Assembly: GCF_029227915.1 (NCBI RefSeq)
Contig: NC_079881.1
Coordinates: forward strand, 22,979,501-23,043,500
Source: Hydractinia symbiolongicarpus
Lineage: Eukaryota; Cnidaria; Hydrozoa; Anthoathecata; Hydractiniidae
Length of the DNA: 64,000 bases
Direction of reading: 5' to 3'
Position 1 is the stretch's first letter. Each line of letters begins with the position of its first letter. A model generated the notes under the pieces. The model saw only the letters and a program-made list of their open reading frames with translations, did no database searches and had not been told where the DNA came from. The position numbers and the translations under genes are program-made. This document shows positions 1-13,300 of the stretch, in pieces.

Positions 1-372
1 TCTTCTTAATTTGACGTGAGTGCTGGAATTCAGCGATTACTTTAGGCTCTGGGGTAGTGCTTTAATAAAAAATTTAGATAAATAAGTCTTTTCTTACTGT
101 GGGAATAATCCTGGCCGTTAGCACGCGCTGAAAAAATAGGAACAGTTTCAAAGACTACATTTCATTGACTTTCTAGCGGTATAAATCCGTTTGAGTTACA
201 ACGGTTGCGTCACATATTCGTACGAATATGGATTTAGCGATAGTATTCGGATATTACTAGTTTGCATCGATTTTAACAGTGAAACGTTTGACTGTGGGAC
301 ATAATTGAACTGATTTTGGACTTTGACCTTATAAATGTGATAAATGAGCCAATTGGTCTCCAAGCAATAACA

Positions 373-708
373 TTCTTCTTAATTTGACATGATTGCTGGA
401 ATTCAGCGATTACATTAGGCTCTGTCGTAGCGCTTTATTTAGAAACTTAGATAAATAAGTCGCGCAGAATAAATAAGAACAGTTTCAAAGACTGCATTTC
501 ATTGACTTTTTAGCGTTATAAATCCGTTTGAGTTACAACGGTTGCCTCACATATTCGTACCAACATGTATTTAGTGATTTTTTCAAATATTACTAAGTTG
601 TATTGCTTTTAACAGTGAAACTATTGACTGTGGGAATTAATTGAACTGATTCTGGACTGTGACTTTATAAATGTGATAAATGAGCCAATTGGTCTCCAAG
701 GAATAACT
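373..708 (+). repeat. Short monomer class (336 bp, 36-bp internal deletion)
   Basis: This is the first of about eleven copies in which AAGTC joins directly to GCGCAGAATAAATAAG. Full-length copies have 36 further bases here, including ACTGTGGGACCAATCCTGG. Other copies have the join near 2285, 4111, 8921, 11213, 16023, 22651, 22989, 25430, 26884 and 38355. All share the same breakpoints and the preceding ATTTAGAAACTTAG or a close variant, so they descend from one deletion event spread by amplification. Confidence 0.9.
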
Positions 709-1453
709 TTCTTCTTAATTTGCCGTGAGTGCTGGAATTCAGCGATTACATTAGGCTCTGTGGTAGCGCTTTATTAAAAAATTTAGATAAATAAGTCTTT
801 TCTTACTGTGGGACCAATCCTGGCCGTTATCGCGCATTGAAGAATTAGAGACTGTTTCGAAAACTACATTTCATTGACTTTCTAGCGGCATAAATCCGTT
901 TGAGTTTCAACAGTTGCCTCACATATTCGTACCAACATGTATTTAGTGATTTTCTTCCAATATTACTAAGTTGTATTGCTTTTAACAGTGAAACGATTGA
1001 CTGTGGGAATTAATTGAAGTGATTCTGGACTGTGACCTCATAAATGTGATAAATGAGCCAATTGGTCTCCAAGCAATAAAATTCTTCTTAATTTGACATG
1101 ATTGCTGGAATTCAGCGATTGCATTAGGCTCTGTTGTAGCGCTTTATTTAAAATTTTAGATAAATGAGACTTTTCTTACTGTGGGACCAATCCTGGCCGT
1201 TAGTTCGCGCTGAAGATATAGAGACAGTTGCAAAAACTGCATTTCATTGACTTTCTAACGGTGTCAATCCGTTTGAGTTACAACGTTTGCGTCACATATT
1301 CGTACCAACATGTATTTAGTGATTTTTTCCAATATTACTATGTTGTACTGCTTTTAACAGTGAAACGATTGACTGTGGGAATTAATTGAACTGATTCTGG
1401 ACTGTGACTTTATAAATGTGATAAATGAGCCAATTGGTCTCCAAGGAACAACT

Positions 1454-1825
1454 TTCTTCTTAATTTGACGTGAGTGCTGGAATTCAGCGATTACATTAGG
1501 CTCTGTGGTAGCGCTTTAATAAAAAATTTAGATAAATAAGTCTTTTCTTACTGTGGGACCAATCCTGGCCGTTAGCACGCGCTGACGAAATAGAGACAGT
1601 TGCAAAAACAACATTTCATTGACTTTCTAACGGTGTCAATCCGTTTGAGTTACAACGGTTGCGTCACAAATTCGTACCAACATGTATTTAGTGATTTTTT
1701 CCAATATTACTAAGTTGTATTTCTTTTAACAGTGAAACGATTGACTGTGGGAATTAATTGAACTGATTCTGGACTGTGTCTTTATAAATGTGATAAATGA
1801 GCCAATTGGTCTCCAAGGAATAACT
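1454..1825 (+). repeat. Representative type A monomer (372 bp)
   Basis: This reference copy is phased from TTCTTCTTAATTTGACG to the next occurrence at 1826. In order it holds GTGAGTGCTGGAATTCAGCG, GTAGCGCTTTA, a first ACTGTGGGA followed by CCAATCCTGG, CATTTCATTGACTTTC, TCCGTTTGAGTTACAACGG, ATTCGTACCAACATGTATTT, a second GACTGTGGGA followed by GATTCTGGAC, and GAGCCAATTGGTCTCCAAGG. The last segment contains the 8-bp palindrome CCAATTGG and a small hairpin, TTGG-TCT-CCAA. Confidence 0.9.
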
Positions 1826-3124
1826 TTCTTCTTAATTTGACGTGAGTGCTGGAATTCAGCGATTACTTTAGTCTCTGTGGTAGCGCTTTAATAAAAAATT
1901 TAGATAAATAAGTCTTTTCTTACTGTGGGAATAATCCTGGCCGTTAGCACGCGCTGAAAAAATAGGAACAGTTTCAAAGACTACATTTCATTGACTTTCT
2001 AGCGGTATAAATCCGTTTGAGTTACAACGGTTGCGTCACATATTCGTACCAACATGTATTTAGCGATAGTATTCGGATATTACTAGTTTGCATCGATTTT
2101 AACAGTAAAACGTTTGACTGTGGGACATAATTGAACTGATTTTGGACTTTGACCTTATAAATGTGATAAATGAGCCAATTGGTCTCCAAGCAATAACATT
2201 CTTCTTAATTTGACATGATTGCTGGAATTCAGCGATTACATTAGTCTCTGTCGTAGCGCTTTATTTAGAAACTTAGATAAATAAGTCGCGCAGAATAAAT
2301 AAGAACAGTTTCAAAGACTACATTTCATTGACTTTTTAGCGTTATAAATCCGTTTGAGTTACAACGGTTGCGTCACATATTCGTACCAACATGTATTTAG
2401 TGAGTTTTTCCAATATTACTAAGTTGTATTGCTTTTAACAGTGAAACGATTGACTGTGGGAATTAATTGAACTGATTCTGGACTGTGACTTTATAAATGT
2501 GATAAATTAGCCAATTGGTCTACAAGGAATAACTTTCTTCTTAATTTGACGTGAGTGCTGGAATTCAGCGATTACATTAGGCTCTGTGGTAGCGCTTTAT
2601 CAAAAAATTTAGATAAATAAGTCTTTTCTTACTGTGGGACCAATCCTCGCCGTTAGTTCGCGCTGAAGAAATAGAGACAGTTGCAAAAACTGCATTTCAT
2701 TGACTTTCTAACGGTGTCAATCCGTTTGAGTTACAACGTTTGCGTCACATATTCGTACCAACATGTATTTAGTGATTTTTTCCAATATTACTATGTTGTA
2801 TTGCTTTTAACAGTGAAACGATTGACTGTGGGAATTAATTGAACTGATTCTGGACTGTGGCTTTATAAATGTGATAAATGAGCCAATTGGTCTCCAAGGA
2901 ATAACTTTCTTCTTAATTTGACGTGAGTGCTGGAATTCAGCGATTACATTAGGCTCTGTGGTAGCGCTTTAATAAAAAATTTAGATAAATAAGTCTTTTT
3001 TTACTGTGGGACCAATCCTGGCCGTTAGCACGCGCTGACGAAATAGAGACAGTTGCAAAAACTACATTTCATTGACTTTCTAACAGTGTCAATCCGTTTG
3101 AGTTACAACGGTTGCGTCACAAAT

Positions 3125-6100
3125 TCGTACCAACATGTATTTAGTGATTTTTTCCAATATTACTAAGTTGTATTGCTTTTAACAGTGAAACGATTGACTG
3201 TGGGAATTAATTGAACTGATTCTGGACTGTGACTTTATAAATGTGATAAATGAGCCAATTGGTCTCCAAGGAATAACTTTCTTCTTAATTTGACGTGAGT
3301 GCTTGAATTCAGCGATTACTTTAGTCTCTGTGGTAGCGCTTTATTAAAAAAATTAGATAAATAAGTCTTTTCTTACTGTGGGACCAATCCTGGCCGTTAG
3401 CACTCGCTGAATAAATAAGAACAGTTTCATAGACTACATTTCATTGACTTTCTAGCGGCATAAATCCGTTTGAGTTTCAACGGTTGCCTCACATATTCGT
3501 ACCAACATGTATTTAGTGATTTTCTTCCAATATTACTAAGTTGTATTGCTTTTAACAGTGAAACGATTGACTGTGGGAATTAATTGAACTGATTCTGGAC
3601 TGTGACTTTATAAATGTGATAAATTAGCCAATTGGTCTCCAAGGAATAACTTTCTTCTTAATTTGACGTGAGTGCTGGAATTCAGCGATTACATTAGGCT
3701 CTGTGGTAGCGCTTTATTAAAAAATGGAGATAAATAAGTCTTCTCTTACCGTGGGACCAATCCTGCCCGTTAGCAAGCGCTGAATAAATAGGAACAGTTT
3801 CAAAGACTACATTTCATTGAATTTCTAGCGGTATAAATCCGTTTGAGTTACAACGGTTGCGTCACATATTCGTACCAACATGTATTTAGCGATAGTATTC
3901 GGATATTACTAGTTTGCATCGATTTTAACAGTGAAACGTTTGACTGTGGGACATAAATGAACTGATTTTGGACTTTGACCTTATAATTGTGATAAATGAG
4001 CCAATTGTTCTCCAAGCAATAACATTCTTCTTAATTTGACATGATTGCTGGAATTCAGCGATTACATTAGGCTCTGTCGTAGCGCTTTATTTAGAAACTT
4101 AGATAAATAAGTCGCGCAGAATAAATAAGAACAGTTTCAAAGACTACATTTCATTGACTTTTTAGCGTTATAAATCCGTTTGAGTTACAACGGTTGCGTC
4201 ACATATTCGTACCAACATGTATTTAGTGATTTTTTCAAATATTACTAAGTTGTATTGCTTTTAACAGTGAAACGATTGACTGTGAGAATTCATTGAACTG
4301 ATTCTGGACTGTGACTTTATAAATGTGATACATGAGCCAATTGGTCTCCAAGGAATAACTTTCTTCTTAATTTGACGTGAGTGCTGGAATTCAGCGATTA
4401 CATTAGGCTCTGTGGTAGCGCTTTATTAAAAAATTTAGATAAATAAGTCTTTTCTTACTGCGGGACCAATCCTGGCCGTTATCGCGCATTGAAGAATTAG
4501 AGACTGCTTCGAAAACTACATTTCATTGACTTTCTAGCGGCATAAATCCGTTTGAGTTTCAACAGTTGCCTCACATATTCGTACCAACATGTATTTAGTG
4601 ATTTTCTTCCAATATTACTAAGTTGTATTGCTTTTAACAGTGAAACGATTGACTGTGGGAATTAATTGAACTGATTCTGGACTGTGACTTTATAAATGTG
4701 ATAAATGAGCCAATTGGTCTCCAAGGAATAACTTTCTTCTTAATTTGACGTGAGTGCTGGAATTCAGCGATTACATTAGGCTCTGTGGTAGCGCTTTATT
4801 AAAAAAATTAGATAAATAAGTCTTTTCTTACTGTGGGACCAATCCTGGCCGTTAGCACTCGCTGAATAAATAAGAACAGTTTCATAGACTACATTTCATT
4901 GACTTTCTAGCGGCATAAATCCGTTTGAGTTTCAACGGTTGCCTCACATATTCGTACCAACATGTATTTAGTGATTTTCTTCCAATATTACTAAGTTGTA
5001 TTGCTTTTAACAGTGAAACGATTGACTGTGGGAATTAATTGAACTGATTCTGGACTGTGACTTTATAAGTGTCATAAATGAGCCAATTGGTCTCCAAGCA
5101 ATAACATTCTTCTTAATTTGACATGATTGCTGGAATTCAGCGATTACATTAGGCTCGGTGGTAGCGCTTTATTAAAAAATGGAGATAAATAAGTCTTCTC
5201 TTACCGTGGGACCAATCCTGCCCGTTAGCACGCGCTAAATAAATAGGAACAGTTTCAAAAACTACATTTCATTGACTTTCTAGCGGCATAAATCCGTTTG
5301 AGTTTCAACGGTTGCCTCACATATTCGTACCAACATGTATTTAGTGATTTTCTTCCAATATTACTAAGTTGTATTGCTTTTAACAGTGAAACGATTGACT
5401 GTGGGAATTAATTGAACTGATTCTGGACTGTGACCTCATAAATGTGATAAATGAGCCAATTGGTCTCAAACCAATAACATTCTTCTTAATTTGACATGAT
5501 TGCTGGAATTCAGCGATTACATTAGGCTCTGTTGTAGCGCTTTATTAAAAAATTTAGTTAAATAAGTCTTTTCTTACTGTGGGACCAATCCTGGCCGTTA
5601 GCACGCGCTGAATAAATAGGAACAGTTTCAAAGACTACATTTCATTGACTTTCTAGCGGCATAAATCCGTTTGAGTTTCAACGGTTGCCTCACATATTCG
5701 TACCAACATGTATTTAGTGATTTTCTTCCAATATTACTAAGTTGTATTGCTTTTAACAGTGAAACGATTGACTGTGGGAATTAATTGAACTGATTCTGGA
5801 CTGTGACTTTATAAATGTGATAAATTAGCCAATTGGTCTCCAAGGAATAACTTTCTTCTTAATTTGACGTAAGTGCTGGAATTCAGCGATTACATTAGAC
5901 TCTGTGGTAGCGCTTTATTAAAAAATTTAGATAAATAAGTCTTTTCTTACTGTGGGACCAATCCTGGCCGTTAGCACGCGCTGAATAAATAGGAACAGTT
6001 TCAAAGACTACATTTCATTAACTTTCTAGCGGTATAAATCCGTTTGAGTTACAACGGTTGCGTCACATATTCGTACCAACATGTATTTAGTGATTTTTTC

Positions 6101-9100
6101 AAATATTACTAAGTTGTATTGCTTTTAACAGTGAAACGATTGACTGTGGGAATTAATTGAACTGATTCTGGACTGTGACTTAATAAATGTGATAAATGAG
6201 CCAATTGGTCTCCAAGGAATAACTTTCTTCTTAATTTGACGTGTGTGCTGGAATTCAGCGATTACATTAGGCTCTGTGGTAGCGCTTTGTTAAAAAATTT
6301 AGATAAATAAGTCTTTTCTAACTGTGGGACCAATCCTGGCCGTTATCGCGCATTGAAGAATTAGAGACTGCTTCGAAAACTACATTTCATTGACTTTCTA
6401 GCGGCATAAATCCGTTTGAGTTTCAATAGTGGCCTCACATATTCGTACCAACATGTATTTAGTGATTTTCTTCCAATATTACTAAGTTGTATTGCTTTTA
6501 ACAGTGAAACGATTGACTGTGGGAATTAATTGAACTGATTCTGGACTGTGACCTCATAAATTTCATAAATGAGCCAATTGGTCTCCAAGCAATAACATTC
6601 TTCTTAATTTGACATGATTGCTGGATTTCAGCGATTACATTAGGCTCGGTGGTAGCGCTTTATTAAAAAATGTAGATAAATAAGTCTTCTGTTTCCGTGG
6701 GACCAATCCTGCCCGTTAGCACGCGCTAAATAAATAGGAACAGTTTCAAAAACTACATTTCATTGACTTTCTAGCGGCATAAATCCGTTTGAGTTTCAAC
6801 GGTTGCCTCACATATTCGTACCAACATGTATTTAGTGATTTTCTTCCAATATTACTAAGTTGTATTGCTTTTAACAGTGAAACGATTGACTGTGGGAATT
6901 AATTGAACTGATTCTGGACTGTGACCTCATAAATGTGATAAATGAGCCAATTGGTCTCAAAGCAATAACATTCTTCTTAATTTGACATGATTGCTGGAAT
7001 TCAGCGATTTCATTAGGCTCTGTTGTAGCTCTTCATTTAAAATTTTAGATAAATAAGACTTTTCTTACTGTGGGACCAATCCTGGCCGTTAGTTCGCGCT
7101 GAAGAAATAGAGACAGTTGCAAAAACTGCATATCATTGACTTTCTAACGGTGTCAATCCGTTTGAGTTACAACGGTTGCGTCACATATTCGTACCAACCT
7201 GTATTTAATGATTTTTTCCAATATTACTAAGTTGTATTGCTTTTAACAGTGAAACGATTGACTGGGGAAATTAATTGAACTGATTCTGGACTGTGACTTT
7301 ATAAATGTGATAAATTAGCCAATTGGTCTCCAAGGAATAACTTTCTTCTTAATTTGACGTAAGTGCTGGAATTCAGCGATTACATTAGTCTCTGTGGTAG
7401 CGCTTTATTAAAAAATTTAGATAAATAAGTCTTTTTTTACTGTGGGACCAATCCTGGCCGTTAGCACGCGCTGAATAAATAGGAACAGTTTCAAAGACTA
7501 CATTTCATTGACTTTCTAGCGGTATAAATCCGTTTGAGTTACAACGGTTGCGTCACATATTCGTACCAACATGTATTTAACGATAGTATTCGGATATTAC
7601 TAGTTTGCATCGATTTTAACAGTGGAACGTTTGACTGTGGGACAAAATTGAACTGATTTGGGACTTTGACCTCATAAATGTGATAAATGAGCCAGTTTGA
7701 CTACAAGAAATAACATTCTTCTTAATTTGACATGATTGCTGGAACTCAGCGATTACACTGGGCGCAATGGTAGCGCTTTATTAAAAAATTCAGATAAATA
7801 AGTCATTTTTTACTGTGGAACCAATCCTAGCCGTTATCGCGCATTGAAGAATTAGAGACTGTTTCAAAAACTACATTTCATTGACTTTCTAGCGGCATAA
7901 ATCCGTTTGAGTTTCAACGGTTGCCTCACATATTCGTACCAACATGTATTTAGTGATTTTTTCCAATATTACTAAGTTGTATTGCTTTTAACAGTAAAAC
8001 GATTGACGGTGGGAATTAATTGAACTGATGCTGGACTGTGACTTTATAAATGTGATAAATGAGCCAATTGGTCTCCAAGGAATAACTTTCTTCTTAATTT
8101 GACGTGAGTGCTGGAATTCACCGATTACATTAGGCTCTGTGGTAGCGCTTTATTAAAAAATTTAGATAAATAAGTCTTTTCTTACTGTGGGACCAATCCT
8201 GGCCGTTAGCACTCGCTGAATAAATAAGAACAGTTTCAAAGACTACATTTCATTGACTTTTTAGCGTTATAAATCCGTTTGAGTTACAACGGTTGCGTCA
8301 CATATTCGTACCAACATGTATTTAGCGATAGTATTCGGATATTACTAGGTTGCATCGCTTTTAACAGTGAAACCTTTTACTGTGGGACTTAATTGAACTG
8401 ATTTTGGAGATTGACATTATAAATGTGATAAAAAAGCCAATTTGACTACAAGAAATAACAGTCTTCTTAATTTGACATCATTACTGGAACTCAGCGATTA
8501 CACTGGGCGCTGAGGTAGCGCTTTGTTAAAAAAATTAAGATAAATAAGTCATTCTTTACTGTGGGACCAATCCTGGCCGTTATCGCGCATTGAAGAATTA
8601 GAGACTGTTTTGAAAACTACATTTCATTGACTTTCTAGCGGCATAAATCCGTTTGAGTTTCAACAGTTGCCTCACATATTCGTACCAACATGTATTTAGT
8701 GATTTTCTTCCAATATTACTAAGTTGTATTGCTTTTAACAGTGAAACGATTGACTGTGGGAATTAATTGAATTGATTCTGGACTGTGACCTCATAAATGT
8801 GATAAATGAGCCAATTGGTCTCCAAGCAATAACATTCTTCTTAATTTGACATGATTGCTGGAATTCAGCGATTACATTAGGCTCTGTCGTAGCGGTTTAT
8901 TTAGAAACTTAGATAAATAAGTCGCGCAGAATAAATAAGAACAGTTTCAAAGACTACATTTCATTGACTTTTTAGCGTTATAAATCCGTTTGAGTTACAA
9001 CGGTTGCGTCACATATTCGTACCAACATGTATTTAGAGATTTTTTCAAATATTACTAAGTTGCATTGCTTTTAACAGTGAAACGATTGACTGTGGGAATT

Positions 9101-10226
9101 AATTGAACTGATTCTGGACTGTGACTTTATAAATGTGATAAATGAGCCAATTGGTCTCCAAGGAATAACTTTCTTCTTAATTTGACGTGAGTGCTGGAAT
9201 TCAGCGATTACATTAGGCTCTGTGGTAGCGCTTTATTAAAAAATTTAGATAAATAAGTCTTTTCTTACTGTGGGACCAATCCTGGCCGTTATCGTGCATT
9301 GAAGAATTAGAGACTGTTTCGAAAACTACATTTCATTGACTTTCCAGCGGCATAAATCCGTTTGAGTTTCAACAGTTGCCTCACATATTCGTACCAACAT
9401 GTATTTAGTGATTTCCTTCCAATATTACTAAGTTGTATTGCTTTTAACAGTGAAACGATTGACTGTGGGAATTAATTGAAGTGATTCTGGACTGTGACCT
9501 CATAAATGTGATAAATGAGCCAATTGGTCTCCAAGCAATAACATTCTTCTTAATTTGACATGATTGCTGGAATTCAGCGATTTCATTAGGCTCTGTTGTT
9601 TAAGTTACAAGGGTTGCGTCACATATTCGTACCAACATGTATTTAGTGATTTTTTCCAATATTTCTAAGTTGTATTGCTTTTAACAGTAAAACGATTGAC
9701 TGTGGGAATTAGTTGAACTGATTCTGGACTGTGACTTTATAAATGTGATAAATGAGCCAATTGGTATCCAAGGAATAACTTTCTTCTTAATTTGACGTGA
9801 GTGCTGGAATTCAGCGATTACATTAGGCTCTGTCGTAGCGCTTTATTTAAAAACTTAGATAAATAAGTCTTTTCTTACTGTGGGACCAATCCTGGCCGTT
9901 AGCACGCGCTGAATAAATAGGAACAGTTTCAAAGACTACATTTCATTGACATTCTAGCGGTATAAATCCGTTTGAGTTACAACTGTTGCGTCACATATTC
10001 GTACCAACATGTATTTAGCGATAGCATTCGGATATCACCAGTTTGCATCGATTTTAACATTGAAACGTTTGACTGTGGGACAAAATTGAACTGATTTTGG
10101 ACTTTGACCTTATAAATGTGATAAATGAGCCAGTTTGACTACAAGAAATAACATTCTTCTTAATTTGACTTATTTTGATTTGATTTGGCAAAAATCCGTT
10201 TGAGTTTCAACGGTTGCCTCACATAT
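3125..10226 (+). repeat. 7.1-kb higher-order unit, copy 1
   Basis: This multi-monomer block is matched base for base at an offset of 7102 bp by the block starting at about 10227. The offset is the same near 3301/10403, 4111/11213, 8921/16023 and 9759/16861, so there is no net indel. By eye I noticed only about ten substitutions, for example near 4461, 5070, 5557, 6690, 7131, 7149, 7267, 8375 and 8524. Edges are approximate because flanking monomers are themselves similar. Confidence 0.9.
9544..9780 (+). repeat. Truncated monomer (237 bp)
   Basis: An internal deletion of about 135 bp joins GGCTCTGTTGT to TTAAGTTACAAGGG near 9596-9603, removing the AGCGCT to TCCGTTTG part of the monomer. The same broken copy occurs at 16646 onward in the second 7.1-kb unit, where the transposon inserted into its 3' part. 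It is a useful marker for the duplication. Confidence 0.88.
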
Positions 10227-10380
10227 TCGTACCAACATGTATTTAGTGATTTTTTCCAATATTACTAAGTTGTATTGCTTTTAACAGTGAAACGATTGAC
10301 TGTGGGAATTAATTGAACTGATTCTGGACTGTGACTTTATAAATGTGATAAATGAGCCAATTGGTCTCCAAGGAATAACT
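10154..10380 (+). repeat. Truncated monomer with filler sequence (227 bp)
   Basis: After TAATTTGACTT the satellite is replaced by about 20 bases (TATTTTGATTTGATTTGGC) not found in other monomers, and satellite resumes at AAATCCGTTTGAG. About 165 bp of normal monomer is missing. The same junction recurs at 20103-20330. The filler contains a short direct repeat, TGATT-TGATT, consistent with end-joining repair with templated filler. Confidence 0.85.
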
Positions 10381-13300
10381 TTCTTCTTAATTTGACGTGA
10401 GTGCTTGAATTCAGCGATTACTTTAGTCTCTGTGGTAGCGCTTTATTAAAAAAATTAGATAAATAAGTCTTTTCTTACTGTGGGACCAATCCTGGCCGTT
10501 AGCACTCGCTGAATAAATAAGAACAGTTTCATAGACTACATTTCATTGACTTTCTAGCGGCATAAATCCGTTTGAGTTTCAACGGTTGCCTCACATATTC
10601 GTACCAACATGTATTTAGTGATTTTCTTCCAATATTACTAAGTTGTATTGCTTTTAACAGTGAAACGATTGACTGTGGGAATTAATTGAACTGATTCTGG
10701 ACTGTGACTTTATAAATGTGATAAATTAGCCAATTGGTCTCCAAGGAATAACTTTCTTCTTAATTTGACGTGAGTGCTGGAATTCAGCGATTACATTAGG
10801 CTCTGTGGTAGCGCTTTATTAAAAAATGGAGATAAATAAGTCTTCTCTTACCGTGGGACCAATCCTGCCCGTTAGCAAGCGCTGAATAAATAGGAACAGT
10901 TTCAAAGACTACATTTCATTGAATTTCTAGCGGTATAAATCCGTTTGAGTTACAACGGTTGCGTCACATATTCGTACCAACATGTATTTAGCGATAGTAT
11001 TCGGATATTACTAGTTTGCATCGATTTTAACAGTGAAACGTTTGACTGTGGGACATAAATGAACTGATTTTGGACTTTGACCTTATAATTGTGATAAATG
11101 AGCCAATTGTTCTCCAAGCAATAACATTCTTCTTAATTTGACATGATTGCTGGAATTCAGCGATTACATTAGGCTCTGTCGTAGCGCTTTATTTAGAAAC
11201 TTAGATAAATAAGTCGCGCAGAATAAATAAGAACAGTTTCAAAGACTACATTTCATTGACTTTTTAGCGTTATAAATCCGTTTGAGTTACAACGGTTGCG
11301 TCACATATTCGTACCAACATGTATTTAGTGATTTTTTCAAATATTACTAAGTTGTATTGCTTTTAACAGTGAAACGATTGACTGTGAGAATTCATTGAAC
11401 TGATTCTGGACTGTGACTTTATAAATGTGATACATGAGCCAATTGGTCTCCAAGGAATAACTTTCTTCTTAATTTGACGTGAGTGCTGGAATTCAGCGAT
11501 TACATTAGGCTCTGTGGTAGCGCTTTATTAAAAAATTTAGATAAATAAGTCTTTTCTTACTGTGGGACCAATCCTGGCCGTTATCGCGCATTGAAGAATT
11601 AGAGACTGCTTCGAAAACTACATTTCATTGACTTTCTAGCGGCATAAATCCGTTTGAGTTTCAACAGTTGCCTCACATATTCGTACCAACATGTATTTAG
11701 TGATTTTCTTCCAATATTACTAAGTTGTATTGCTTTTAACAGTGAAACGATTGACTGTGGGAATTAATTGAACTGATTCTGGACTGTGACTTTATAAATG
11801 TGATAAATGAGCCAATTGGTCTCCAAGGAATAACTTTCTTCTTAATTTGACGTGAGTGCTGGAATTCAGCGATTACATTAGGCTCTGTGGTAGCGCTTTA
11901 TTAAAAAAATTAGATAAATAAGTCTTTTCTTACTGTGGGACCAATCCTGGCCGTTAGCACTCGCTGAATAAATAAGAACAGTTTCATAGACTACATTTCA
12001 TTGACTTTCTAGCGGCATAAATCCGTTTGAGTTTCAACGGTTGCCTCACATATTCGTACCAACATGTATTTAGTGATTTTCTTCCAATATTACTAAGTTG
12101 TATTGCTTTTAACAGTGAAACGATTGACTGTGGGAATTAATTGAACTGATTCTGGACTGTGACTTTATAAATGTCATAAATGAGCCAATTGGTCTCCAAG
12201 CAATAACATTCTTCTTAATTTGACATGATTGCTGGAATTCAGCGATTACATTAGGCTCGGTGGTAGCGCTTTATTAAAAAATGGAGATAAATAAGTCTTC
12301 TCTTACCGTGGGACCAATCCTGCCCGTTAGCACGCGCTAAATAAATAGGAACAGTTTCAAAAACTACATTTCATTGACTTTCTAGCGGCATAAATCCGTT
12401 TGAGTTTCAACGGTTGCCTCACATATTCGTACCAACATGTATTTAGTGATTTTCTTCCAATATTACTAAGTTGTATTGCTTTTAACAGTGAAACGATTGA
12501 CTGTGGGAATTAATTGAACTGATTCTGGACTGTGACCTCATAAATGTGATAAATGAGCCAATTGGTCTCAAACCAATAACATTCTTCTTAATTTGACATG
12601 ATTGCTGGAATTCAGCGATTACATTAGGCTCTGTTGTAGCGCTTTATTAAAAAATTTAGATAAATAAGTCTTTTCTTACTGTGGGACCAATCCTGGCCGT
12701 TAGCACGCGCTGAATAAATAGGAACAGTTTCAAAGACTACATTTCATTGACTTTCTAGCGGCATAAATCCGTTTGAGTTTCAACGGTTGCCTCACATATT
12801 CGTACCAACATGTATTTAGTGATTTTCTTCCAATATTACTAAGTTGTATTGCTTTTAACAGTGAAACGATTGACTGTGGGAATTAATTGAACTGATTCTG
12901 GACTGTGACTTTATAAATGTGATAAATTAGCCAATTGGTCTCCAAGGAATAACTTTCTTCTTAATTTGACGTAAGTGCTGGAATTCAGCGATTACATTAG
13001 ACTCTGTGGTAGCGCTTTATTAAAAAATTTAGATAAATAAGTCTTTTCTTACTGTGGGACCAATCCTGGCCGTTAGCACGCGCTGAATAAATAGGAACAG
13101 TTTCAAAGACTACATTTCATTAACTTTCTAGCGGTATAAATCCGTTTGAGTTACAACGGTTGCGTCACATATTCGTACCAACATGTATTTAGTGATTTTT
13201 TCAAATATTACTAAGTTGTATTGCTTTTAACAGTGAAACGATTGACTGTGGGAATTAATTGAACTGATTCTGGACTGTGACTTAATAAATGTGATAAATG

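Noticed and set aside
1666-1696. True CENP-B box
   Set aside because: Only TTCG and the later A match; the CGGG half is ATGT. Reported only as a partial resemblance.
10180-10200. Remnant of a second mobile element
   Set aside because: The filler is only about 20 bp with no inverted repeats or target duplication, so repair filler is the simpler reading.
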